This document shows, piece after piece, positions 1-6,836 of a DNA stretch of 18,989 nt. Under the pieces are notes generated by a model, which was not told where the DNA came from, did no database searches, and saw only the letters and a list, made by a program, of their open reading frames with translations. Source of the stretch: an uncultured Prevotella sp. (lineage in GTDB: Bacteria; Bacteroidota; Bacteroidia; Bacteroidales; Bacteroidaceae); contig USJD01000054.1 in NCBI GenBank assembly GCA_900554835.1, positions 1 through 18,989 on the forward strand. Direction: 5' to 3'. A program made the translations under genes and the position numbers. Numbering within the stretch: position 1 is the stretch's first letter; the number at the start of each line of letters is the position of its first letter.

Positions 1-456
1 GAGCAAATTTATTTTCCTGAGGCAGATGTCAAGTTGGAGAAAATCCACAGAAGGGAAAAGGCATTATATGCTTTGTTTTTGTTAGAGTCTATGAGTGGAG
101 GTATCAACTTTAATAAGCCAGTAACAGCCAAACAACTTGAAAGATATCAAAAAAGAATGGCTGCTATTATGAAGAAATATCAAATCATCTATAAGAAGTT
201 TGGTGGTGAGGCTGATAAAGCTCCTAATATCTTGGATTATGCAACTCGTGCGCCAATGATTGCATTATTGAAAAAACAGATATTGAAATTGAATGATGTT
301 TTGTTCCATGCAGAAGACTATATTATACAGCGTAATATGTATGGTAACTATGGAGTAAGAATCTCGGCAGATTTGATGACTTATCAGGAAGGTATAGATG
401 AGGGAATAAAACAATTAACGGATTCTGATGAATGGCAGAGAATCTCAGCCTTGTAA
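1..456 (+). CDS. Unrecognised protein, 5' truncated
   Basis: The frame is open from the first base of the window, so this is the C-terminal 151 residues of a longer protein. A TTG at position 34 lies in frame but has no sign of being the real start. The product is rich in Lys, Tyr and Ile and looks all-helical. It contains a YQKRMAAIMKKYQIIYKKFGG stretch from which I quote only the pattern of basic and aromatic residues, followed by a helix pair ending in W and I near the C-terminus. There is no signal peptide or membrane segment in the visible part. I do not recognise the family. It is separated from the Ter cluster by 132 bp carrying a promoter, so it is probably a separate transcription unit and need not be functionally related. 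Confidence 0.75.
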   Translation, partial: EQIYFPEADVKLEKIHRREKALYALFLLESMSGGINFNKPVTAKQLERYQKRMAAIMKKYQIIYKKFGGEADKAPNILDYATRAPMIALLKKQILKLNDVLFHAEDYIIQRNMYGNYGVRISADLMTYQEGIDEGIKQLTDSDEWQRISAL

Positions 457-458
457 GG

Positions 459-545
459 TTGCAACCTGTTTATTAGACTTTTTACTCTTGCTAGCTTGCA
501 ACGTTTGCATATATAATAAGGTGTGGAGAAAAATGATTAGCTTTG
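459..545 (+). promoter_or_regulatory. Promoter cassette P1 (Ter cluster)
   Basis: A TTGCAA core (459-464) lies inside the perfect 10-bp palindrome GGTTGCAACC (457-466). AACGTT (500-505) starts 41 bp further on, and a Bacteroidia-type -7 box TAGCTTTG (538-545) starts 38 bp after that. The ATG at 589 is 51 bp after the box start. No TTTG-type -33 box sits at the usual distance of about 20 bp, which suggests activator dependence. The same arrangement occurs before 11816 and 13599. The -7 box assignment follows the known Bacteroides consensus; the roles of the two palindromic cores are inferred. Confidence 0.6.
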
Positions 546-588
546 CACCATCAAACAGATAATAATAACAATTTAAATATTTGAGAAT

Positions 589-1161
589 ATGATCAATCTT
601 GAAAAAGGACAGCGCATTAGTATGGATAAGGGGCTGTCATTAGTAGGTGTAGGACTCGGTTGGGATCCAAATGAGGGTTCTGGTTATGATTTCGATTTGG
701 ATGCTTCTGCATTCATGTTGGGTGAGAATGGTCAGATTCCACAACAGGAATTCTTTGTATTCTATGGAAATCAGAAAGCCCCAGATGGCTCTGTGGAATC
801 TACAGGCGATGATCTGACTGGTGGAAATAGTGATGGTGGTGATGATGAAACCCTGAATGTTGACTTGACAAAGGTTAGTCAAAACATTAAAGAGATAATC
901 TTTACTGCAACTATTTATAAAGCTGATGAACGTCGCCAGAATTTTGGTCAAGTACGAAATTCTTATATTCGTATCTATGATGCAAAGACTAATACAGAGA
1001 TAGCTCGTTATGATTTGGATGAGGACTTTTCTATAGAGACAGCTGTAGAATTTGGTCGTCTGTATCGTCATAATGGAGAATGGAAGTTTGAGGCTATCGG
1101 TAATGGTAATAAAGGTGGTCTGCAGGCTCTTGTAAACAAATATGCTAAACAATTTGCATAA
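589..1161 (+). CDS. terD: TerD family calcium-binding stress protein (copy 1)
   Basis: A 190-residue single-domain TerD protein, the usual size for the TerD/TerE branch. It starts with the family signature INLEKGQRI (residues 2-10). Acidic clusters expected to bind calcium are visible: DFDLDAS at 34-40, GDDLTGGNSDGGDDE at 73-87 and DLDEDFS at 142-148. The FGRLYR and GEWKFEA strands near the C-terminus are also typical. There is no signal peptide, so it is cytosolic, possibly peripheral to the membrane. TerD proteins are linked to resistance to tellurite, oxidative and other stresses, but the molecular activity is not settled. It is the first gene after promoter P1 and is followed after 6 bp by a paralogue. 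This is the most canonical of the four TerD-type proteins here. Confidence 0.93.
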   Translation: MINLEKGQRISMDKGLSLVGVGLGWDPNEGSGYDFDLDASAFMLGENGQIPQQEFFVFYGNQKAPDGSVESTGDDLTGGNSDGGDDETLNVDLTKVSQNIKEIIFTATIYKADERRQNFGQVRNSYIRIYDAKTNTEIARYDLDEDFSIETAVEFGRLYRHNGEWKFEAIGNGNKGGLQALVNKYAKQFA

Positions 1162-1167
1162 TCGCTT

Positions 1168-1848
1168 ATGGCTATTAATTTGATTAAAGGTCAACGAGTT
1201 GAAATTGAATCTGGTTTGACTCGTTTGAAAGTAGAGATGGGCTGGAAGGTCAATCCTAATGCAGAACCTGCTTATGATTTGGATGCATCTACTTTCCTGT
1301 TGGGTAGTAATGGGCAGATAGAAAACGAATATGATTTCGTATTCTATGGTTCTGGTAATCAGACTCAGGCTTTAGATGATAATGGAAAGCCAATCTTTGA
1401 TAAAAACGGCAAACCTGTTATGCGTCCAATATCTTTAGATAAAAGTGTCTTAGGATCTATTGATGATTTGGGTGATGATGACGATGATACTGGTGAGGGA
1501 AATGAGGAAATAGAAGTGGATTTGACAAAAACTTCGGCTAAGGTGCAAGAAATCCTTTTTACGGCAAGTATCTATTGGAGTCCATCAGATGCAAATGACC
1601 CTGTGAATGCTCCACGAATGAAATATAATTTCGGTCAGGTTCGTGATGCTTATATTCAAATCAAGAATGCAATTAATGGAGAGGTAATTTGCCGTTATGA
1701 TTTGGATGAAGACTTTTCTACCGATAAAGGTGTTGAATTTGGACGTTTATATCGTCGTGGCTCTGAATGGAAATTTCAAGCAGTAGGTGAGGCTCATAAA
1801 GATGGACTAGAACCTATTTGCAGAAAGTATGCTTCTAAATTTATGTAA
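1168..1848 (+). CDS. TerD family protein with acidic insertion (copy 2)
   Basis: A 226-residue TerD paralogue, sharing AINLIKGQR at 2-10, YDLDAS at 36-41, FGQVRDAYI at 155-163, YDLDEDFS at 177-184 and FGRLYRR at 191-197 with copy 1. It is 36 residues longer, mostly because of an enlarged loop between about 62 and 114. The loop carries two tandem NGKP units (72-75 and 80-83) and then a strongly acidic run from D99 to E114, where copy 1 has a shorter Gly/Asp calcium loop. A second, smaller extension is at 139-151. It is cytosolic with no signal peptide. Tandem location and close similarity argue for duplication followed by divergence of the metal-binding loop. Family assignment is firm; any difference in metal affinity is inference. 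Confidence 0.92.
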   Translation: MAINLIKGQRVEIESGLTRLKVEMGWKVNPNAEPAYDLDASTFLLGSNGQIENEYDFVFYGSGNQTQALDDNGKPIFDKNGKPVMRPISLDKSVLGSIDDLGDDDDDTGEGNEEIEVDLTKTSAKVQEILFTASIYWSPSDANDPVNAPRMKYNFGQVRDAYIQIKNAINGEVICRYDLDEDFSTDKGVEFGRLYRRGSEWKFQAVGEAHKDGLEPICRKYASKFM

Positions 1849-1850
1849 TT

Positions 1851-2492
1851 ATGGCAATCATTCTAGAAAAGAGCGGTGATACTCATCGCATTAATTTGGA
1901 AAAGTCTACAGCGGGCAAGCCTTCTGCAGGTGAGATTGTTATCAATCTTGACTGGAGTAAAGGGGGATTTTTCAAAAATCTCTTTGGTAATGCCATTGAT
2001 CTGGATTTAGGCTGTTATTATGAATTGCGTAATGGTAAGAAAGGTTTGATTGATGGTTTGGAATTCTCTCATAATAGAGGTGGAGACCGTCATCACGTAA
2101 CTCGTCAAGGTTGCTATGATATGGCTCCTTATATTTGGCATCAAGGTGATGACCGTGGAGGTGGTGCTTCTTCTGGTGAGACTATTCTTGTGAACCCTGT
2201 AGGTGTCAATGAATTCAAACGTATTATCGTCTATACCTTTATTTATGAAGGTGTTGCGAAGTGGTCGGAGACCAATGCTGTGGTAAAAGTGAAAGTGCCA
2301 GATAACCAAGATGTCGTAGTGGAGATGGGACAGCAGTACAGTAATAAAAAGTTCTGTGCAATAGCTCAACTCGATTTTGGCGGTGACAACTCTATCACGG
2401 TAAAGAAGCTAGTGACCTTTCATGATGGTAAAAGTGATTGCGACAAGCAATATGGATGGGGCTTTAAATATGTTCCTGGTAGTAAAGATTAA
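1851..2492 (+). CDS. TerD superfamily protein, TerA-like (copy 3)
   Basis: A 213-residue divergent TerD-superfamily protein. It begins with a doubled version of the N-terminal signature (ILEKSGDTHRINLEK at 4-18). It keeps the first acidic motif as IDLDLGCYYEL (49-59) and has HQGDDRGGGASSGE (97-110) in place of the TGDD loop. The order of strands and the phrase around YDMAPYIWHQGDDR resemble the TerD-like domain of TerA proteins, so I call it TerA-like rather than TerD. Its C-terminal half lacks the FGRLYR and GEWKF elements of copies 1, 2 and 4. It starts 2 bp after the previous stop, so it is almost certainly cotranscribed. It is cytosolic, with no signal peptide. Confidence 0.85.
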   Translation: MAIILEKSGDTHRINLEKSTAGKPSAGEIVINLDWSKGGFFKNLFGNAIDLDLGCYYELRNGKKGLIDGLEFSHNRGGDRHHVTRQGCYDMAPYIWHQGDDRGGGASSGETILVNPVGVNEFKRIIVYTFIYEGVAKWSETNAVVKVKVPDNQDVVVEMGQQYSNKKFCAIAQLDFGGDNSITVKKLVTFHDGKSDCDKQYGWGFKYVPGSKD

Positions 2493-2510
2493 AAATTAAA
2501 CTTGAGAATT

Positions 2511-3176
2511 ATGGCAATAAAACTTGAAAAAGGACAACGCATCAATCTTGAAAAAGAGACTGGTGCAAAATTGACCAACTTCTGTGTTGGTTGTAACTGG
2601 GGAGCTATCATCAAGAAAACATTCTTTGGCTTGTCAACATCTGTTGTAGATGTAGATTTGGACCTTAGTTGTATGATGTTTGATGCTAATGGTAAAGTGG
2701 TTGACCATATTTGGTCTCCTTTATATCAATTCAATGGCAAACTACCTCAAGGCAAGTTGGATTCAAATGACCGTGCTCTTCATCATACAGGTGATGACTT
2801 AACTGGTGACCAAAATGGAGATGATGGTCTTGATAATGAGATTATTACTGTTAATTTGGATCGGGTCAGCTATAACGTGAACTCTATCGTGTTCTTTTTG
2901 AACATATATAATAACAATGAATATAGTGGTGATTTCTCAGGAATCCCATATGCTTCAATTCGTATGTTTGAGGGTACACCTGAAAGACCACCTAAGCAAG
3001 TGTTTGCTCAATATAATGTAGCGACTAAGACAGAATGTGTAGGTAAGCGTGCTCTTGTAATGGGTAAGTTGTACCGACGCAATGGTGAATGGAAATTTGC
3101 AGCAATCGGTGATGCGTTTGAAGATAGAACTATCGGACAAACCATTGTTCGTGTGGCAAGAGATTATTCAAAATAA
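2511..3176 (+). CDS. TerD family protein, TerZ-like (copy 4)
   Basis: A 221-residue TerD-type protein. I place the start at ATG 2511, giving AIKLEKGQRINLEKE, which aligns with the starts of the paralogues. An in-frame TTG at 2502 would add only three residues. The first acidic motif is DVDLDLS (47-53) and the second is TGDDLTGDQNGDDGLDNE (93-110), both typical calcium-binding segments. LYRRNGEWKFAAIG (187-200) is the usual C-terminal pair of strands. A segment at 25-45 (CVGCNWGAIIKK, then hydrophobic residues) is longer than in copy 1 and gives a TerZ-like flavour. It is the last of the four tandem TerD paralogues and lies 11 bp upstream of the first VWA gene. TerZ versus TerD naming is tentative. 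Confidence 0.88.
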   Translation: MAIKLEKGQRINLEKETGAKLTNFCVGCNWGAIIKKTFFGLSTSVVDVDLDLSCMMFDANGKVVDHIWSPLYQFNGKLPQGKLDSNDRALHHTGDDLTGDQNGDDGLDNEIITVNLDRVSYNVNSIVFFLNIYNNNEYSGDFSGIPYASIRMFEGTPERPPKQVFAQYNVATKTECVGKRALVMGKLYRRNGEWKFAAIGDAFEDRTIGQTIVRVARDYSK

Positions 3177-3187
3177 ATAATAGTAAA

Positions 3188-3826
3188 ATGAGAAGATTAC
3201 CAGTATATCTACTCCTCGACACATCGGGTTCTATGTATGGTGAACCCATTGAGGCAGTGAAGAATGGCGTTCAAACGCTTATCTCCACATTGAGAAGTGA
3301 TCCGTATGCGTTGGAAACAGCGTATATCAGTATTATCACTTTTAATACATCTGCACAGCAGGTTTCACCTCTTACAGAGTTGGCGGCATTCCAACAGCCA
3401 AACATTGATGCAAGTGGTTGCACAGCATTAGGTGGTGCGTTGGAACTGCTATCGCAGAAGATTGATAGTGAGATAACTAAGACCACAACTGAGGTAAAGG
3501 GAGATTGGCGACCATTGGTTTTCATTATGACAGATGGTGAACCTACGGATTCTATAACCAAGGGGCTTGAGGAATTCAAGAAGCGTAAATGTGGTATGGT
3601 TGTAGCTTGTGCTGCTGGTCAAGGTGCTAATACCAATACGTTGAAGCAAATCACAGAAAATGTGGTTCAGCTAGATACTGCCGATAGTGCGACTATCAAG
3701 GCTTTCTTCAAATGGGTCTCAGCTTCAATCAGTACAAGTAGTAAATCTGTTGAGGATACAGCTTGCGAAGCTACAACAATGAGTGAGTTGCCACCTCCAC
3801 CACCAGAGGTTAATATCGTAGTATAA
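3188..3826 (+). CDS. terY: TerY-type VWA domain protein (copy 1, short)
   Basis: A 212-residue protein that is a single von Willebrand A domain of the TerY/YegL kind. The metal-ion-dependent adhesion site is complete: DTSGS at 11-15, Thr79 in the GCTALGGAL segment, and Asp116 in MTDGEPTD. It starts with RRLPVY, the conserved first strand in this family. The domain ends at about 182 and is followed by a low-complexity linker and the tail LPPPPPEVNIVV (201-212). There is no signal peptide, so it is cytosolic. TerY proteins are thought to act as metal-dependent adaptors for Ter complexes. A close paralogue of equal length follows, and the first 21 bases of coding sequence differ by only one base from those of the long TerY at 5780. 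Confidence 0.9.
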   Translation: MRRLPVYLLLDTSGSMYGEPIEAVKNGVQTLISTLRSDPYALETAYISIITFNTSAQQVSPLTELAAFQQPNIDASGCTALGGALELLSQKIDSEITKTTTEVKGDWRPLVFIMTDGEPTDSITKGLEEFKKRKCGMVVACAAGQGANTNTLKQITENVVQLDTADSATIKAFFKWVSASISTSSKSVEDTACEATTMSELPPPPPEVNIVV

Positions 3827-3837
3827 ATTTTATTAAG

Positions 3838-3865
3838 GATGGTGCTCTTTAGTAAGGGCATCATC
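3838..3865 (+). other. Intergenic RNA hairpin between two terY genes
   Basis: The two arms 3838-3849 and 3854-3865 pair along 12 positions (two G-U pairs, no mismatch) around the tetraloop TAGT. It is followed by an A/T-rich stretch (TATAATTTAATC) that is not a clean U-run. It could be a weak terminator or attenuator, or an mRNA processing or stabilising element that sets the ratio between upstream and downstream genes. It covers the ATG at 3839, which supports the downstream start at 3890. Confidence 0.55.
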
Positions 3866-3889
3866 TATAATTTAATCTTTAAGCAAATT

Positions 3890-4528
3890 ATGAGTAGAAG
3901 ACTACCTGTTTATATATTGATTGATACTTCTGGTTCAATGAAAGGTGAACCTATAGAGTCTGTAAAGGTGGGACTGTCGGACATGATAGCATCTTTACGA
4001 TTGGACCCATACGCTTTGGAAACGGCTTGTATCAGTATTATAACATACGATAAGGATGTCAAGCAAATTCTTCCTTTGACTGAATTGGAAAACCTTCAGC
4101 TGCCAGAAATTGTTTGCCCAGAAGCAGGTCCGACTCACATGGGAGCTGCTTTGGAATTGTTGTGTCAACGATATGATACAGAGGTGAATATGGGATCTAA
4201 AGAGCAAAAAGGCGATTGGATGCCGTTATTGTTTATCTTGACAGATGGAAAACCTTCGGATTTGTTGGCATACGATAATGTGATACCAAAGGTCAAAGCA
4301 CATCAGTTCACAAATATTGTGGCTTGTGCTGCTGGTCCTAAGGCAAAAACAGAACCTTTGAAGAAACTTACTGACAATGTATTTACACTTGATACAATGG
4401 ATAGTAATACATTCAAGAAATTCTTCCAATGGGTATCAATCAATATCATAGGAGGTGGTAAAACGATGGGAGTTACTGATCAAGTGGAATTGCCAGCTCC
4501 TCCAACTGAAGTTAATTTAGTCGTATAG
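3890..4528 (+). CDS. terY: TerY-type VWA domain protein (copy 2, short)
   Basis: I choose ATG 3890. This gives 212 residues, exactly the length of the preceding paralogue, and the family start SRRLPVY. The in-frame ATG at 3839 would add 17 unrelated residues and lies in a hairpin. The metal site is intact: DTSGS at 12-16, Thr82 and Asp119 in LTDGKPSD. The YALETACISI and KGDWMPLLFILTDG segments match copy 1. The C-terminal tail LPAPPTEVNLVV (201-212) matches the tail of copy 1 although the linker before it is diverged. It is cytosolic. It probably arose by tandem duplication, then diverged, since most of the domain now differs at many positions. Confidence 0.9.
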   Translation: MSRRLPVYILIDTSGSMKGEPIESVKVGLSDMIASLRLDPYALETACISIITYDKDVKQILPLTELENLQLPEIVCPEAGPTHMGAALELLCQRYDTEVNMGSKEQKGDWMPLLFILTDGKPSDLLAYDNVIPKVKAHQFTNIVACAAGPKAKTEPLKKLTDNVFTLDTMDSNTFKKFFQWVSINIIGGGKTMGVTDQVELPAPPTEVNLVV

Positions 4529-4534
4529 ATAACT

Positions 4535-5086
4535 ATGGATGATTTGGTAGCAACATTAATAAGGAATGCTTGGCATTGGGCTAATATGAAATGCCATATG
4601 AAATTGTATAAATGGCGTGGAAAGAAAAATAGTTCATTTGTCGATTATGCAATAGCTTTGGCTTATGAGTGTGAGTATGAAGCTCAATTTAATAGAGACA
4701 GTCATGGACACGGCGAAGTCGTTTTGGAAATGGAGGATGGCTCTGTATATGTAGGCTTTAATGATAAGGGTACTTATACGATAGCATTATTTGATGCTTT
4801 TCATGCAGAACCTTATCAGGAACGAGTTGTTAAGGCTGTTTATGATGAATTATGTCAAAATGACGAAGGTATATCATATTCTGTTGTAGATAAGGGAGTC
4901 CAAGGGTTGTACTTTAATATTGCGACAGAAATAGAAGCTGATCCCAAAGAAAAGGGAGCCGAGTATTATATAAGTGGATATGTTGAGAATGTTTTTAAGG
5001 ACAAACGAAAAATCTTAGCATCTACATTTAATAAATATGTTAAGGCAAATCCAAGTTCTGAGTATGATTTGCTAAATGATAAATGA
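4535..5086 (+). CDS. Unrecognised Ter-cluster protein
   Basis: A 183-residue soluble protein with no signal peptide or membrane segment. I do not recognise a family. The first 50 residues look helical and are rich in Trp, Lys and Cys (WHWANMKCHMK at 13-23). A segment with strand-like character follows (EVVLEMEDGSVYVGF at 61-75), then an alternating helix and strand pattern to the end. A HGHGE motif at 57-61 and a Cys at 20 are the only obvious candidate metal ligands. It starts 6 bp after the second terY stop. Its last four bases overlap the start of the AIM24 gene (ATGA), so tight translational coupling is likely. Its position between a VWA protein and AIM24 suggests a Ter-specific role, but none can be assigned from the sequence. 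Confidence 0.82.
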   Translation: MDDLVATLIRNAWHWANMKCHMKLYKWRGKKNSSFVDYAIALAYECEYEAQFNRDSHGHGEVVLEMEDGSVYVGFNDKGTYTIALFDAFHAEPYQERVVKAVYDELCQNDEGISYSVVDKGVQGLYFNIATEIEADPKEKGAEYYISGYVENVFKDKRKILASTFNKYVKANPSSEYDLLNDK

Positions 5087-5766
5087 AACAAGCTGGAGAG
5101 ATGAATTGCAAGATAGTAGGGTATGAGTATAAAACTCTTGAAGTGACGTTGTCGCCAGGAGAGTCATTTTATGCAGAGCGAGGAAGCATCGTTTATGTTG
5201 ATGAGGCTTTGCAGCGTGATGTGGAGTTTAATGGAAGTGGCTCTGGCAATGGTGGATTGGGAAGCCTTTTGGGAGGTGTCTTGAAATCTGCGTTATCAGG
5301 TGAATCAATATTGATAATCCGCTTTTATAATCCAACAAATATGGAGAGAAAAATGGTACTTTCTGGTAGTTGTTGTGCTCTCGTTCCTATTAGATTGCAA
5401 GGAGAAAACTTAATCTGTCGTCGTGGACATTATGTTGCATCCACGAATAAGATAAACTTGAACCTTAATATAAGCCTTCAAGGATTAGTGGGTGGAGTAG
5501 GACTTTTCCAAAAGATAGATGGTAATGCTACGGTTTTCTTAGATTCTCTTGGTTCTCCAATAGAAAAGATTTTGGGTAGTGGTGAAACGATAGAAATAGA
5601 TGAAAATCACATCGTTGCATTCCAAGGCCTCTCTTCTTCACAGATTCAAGCGGGGTGGTCTGTTGGTAATGTCTTGCGAGGAGAGGGATTGAGTTTGATG
5701 AAGGTGACAGGACCAGGTAAAGTTTATCTAAGTCCACTTCCGATGATAGTCTATAAAAACAACTAA
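5083..5766 (+). CDS. AIM24 family (TIGR00266-like) protein
   Basis: A 227-residue all-beta protein of the AIM24/DUF124 family. Visible features are the opening strands YKTLEVTLSPGESFYAERGS, of which the LSPGE and ERGSIVY pieces are the typical part, the glycine-rich loop at 49-66 (GSGSGNGG and following GLGSLLGG), and the later repeats of double-psi-like strands ending in PGKVYLSPLP. It is cytosolic. AIM24 proteins recur in bacterial Ter neighbourhoods but have no established reaction. The start at 5083 overlaps the upstream stop by 4 bp. An alternative ATG at 5101 would remove six residues and leaves MNCKIVGYEYK, which looks like the usual family start, so the exact start is uncertain. Confidence 0.87.
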   Translation: MKQAGEMNCKIVGYEYKTLEVTLSPGESFYAERGSIVYVDEALQRDVEFNGSGSGNGGLGSLLGGVLKSALSGESILIIRFYNPTNMERKMVLSGSCCALVPIRLQGENLICRRGHYVASTNKINLNLNISLQGLVGGVGLFQKIDGNATVFLDSLGSPIEKILGSGETIEIDENHIVAFQGLSSSQIQAGWSVGNVLRGEGLSLMKVTGPGKVYLSPLPMIVYKNN

Positions 5767-5779
5767 AAACGATAAAACA

Positions 5780-6832
5780 ATGAGAAGATTACCAATATAT
5801 TTCCTCGTTGACGTATCAGAGTCAATGGTAGGAGAACCAATCCAGCAAGTGCAGGATGGTATGAGAATGATAGTTCAAGAATTGCGTACCGATCCGTATG
5901 CTCTTGAAACTGCATATATATCTGTGATAGCTTTTGCTGGTAAAGCAAAAAGTGTAACTCCTTTAACTGAATTGTATAAATTCTATCCTCCAACATTTCC
6001 TATTGGTGGAGGCACGTCTTTAGGTGCTGCTCTTAACTTTCTGATGGATGATATGGACAAGTCGTTAGTGAAGACAACCTTGGAGAAAAAAGGTGATTGG
6101 AAACCTATCATTTTCCTCTTTACAGATGGAACTCCTACAGATGATCCAACTCCAGCTTTCACTCGTTGGAATCAGAAGTATCGTCATTCAGCCAATATTG
6201 TAGCAATATCCATCGGTGATAATGCGAATACGCAGTTGCTGGGACAAATTTCTGATAATGTGCTTCGTTTGAATAATACTGATGAAATGTCGTTCAAGTC
6301 ATTCTTCAAATGGGTTACGGCTTCTATTAAGGCAACAAGCGTTTCTGTGACGGATATGGGTGATGATGAAGTAAAGTTGGCTCCAACATCTGGTATTAAT
6401 CTAGAAAAGGTAGATACTTCTAAGCCTTGTATCATAGATGAGAACTTTGTGGTGTTGGTAGGAAAATGCTCCAATACCAAGAAAACTTATCTTGTAAAAT
6501 ATGCAAAACGAATGGCAGAGTACAAGGACATGGATTACGGAAACCTTGGCTTATTGAAGAATGAGTTTAAGTTGGTTGGTGCCTATCCTATAGACGAAGA
6601 AACATATAATAGCTTGTCTGATGGAAATTCTAACCAGAGTATCAATACTACTGCTTTGCGTGGTGTTCCAACCTGTCCTTGTTGTGGCGCACAATTAGGT
6701 GTAGTGGTCTGTGAATGTGGTAATATTATGTGTTCAGATGGAAATACGACAGCTTGCCCTTGGTGTGGCATGGAAGGCTCTTTGGGTGAGATTGCTGCAG
6801 GTGGAGCTGATATAACAAGAGGAAGAGGATAA
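5780..6832 (+). CDS. terY: TerY-type VWA protein with C-terminal zinc ribbon
   Basis: A 350-residue protein with two parts. Residues 1-185 are a VWA domain with a complete metal site (DVSES at 11-15, Thr79, Asp116 in FTDGTPTD). Residues 215-350 are the TerY-C region: strands around IDENFVVLVGKC and EFKLVGAYPID, then a zinc-binding module with eight cysteines between 299 and 329 (CPCC at 299-302, CEC at 311-313, C318 and CPWC at 326-329). The linker LAPTSGINL (200-208) sits where the short TerYs have their Pro-rich tail. It is followed after 4 bp by PP2C and then kinase genes, the TerY-P triad recognised in comparative genomics, where TerY is predicted to be the metal-sensing or scaffold partner of the kinase and phosphatase. 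It is cytosolic. Confidence 0.92.
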   Translation: MRRLPIYFLVDVSESMVGEPIQQVQDGMRMIVQELRTDPYALETAYISVIAFAGKAKSVTPLTELYKFYPPTFPIGGGTSLGAALNFLMDDMDKSLVKTTLEKKGDWKPIIFLFTDGTPTDDPTPAFTRWNQKYRHSANIVAISIGDNANTQLLGQISDNVLRLNNTDEMSFKSFFKWVTASIKATSVSVTDMGDDEVKLAPTSGINLEKVDTSKPCIIDENFVVLVGKCSNTKKTYLVKYAKRMAEYKDMDYGNLGLLKNEFKLVGAYPIDEETYNSLSDGNSNQSINTTALRGVPTCPCCGAQLGVVVCECGNIMCSDGNTTACPWCGMEGSLGEIAAGGADITRGRG

Positions 6833-6836
6833 AGCT

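Noticed and set aside
457..466. GGTTGCAACC palindrome as a terminator of the first gene
   Set aside because: It is too short and not followed directly by a U-run; it is better explained as the distal site of promoter P1.
640..1194. Long open frame on the minus strand across the first terD
   Set aside because: It is the reverse of a well-supported TerD gene, its product has no domain, and it is rich in Ile, Thr and Cys, as is typical of shadows of A/T-rich coding sequence.
2502..2510. TTG start for the fourth TerD protein
   Set aside because: It adds only three residues, and the ATG at 2511 gives the family-typical start.
3839..3889. Upstream ATG start for the second short TerY
   Set aside because: The extra 17 residues do not match the paralogue, and the ATG lies within a 12-pair hairpin.
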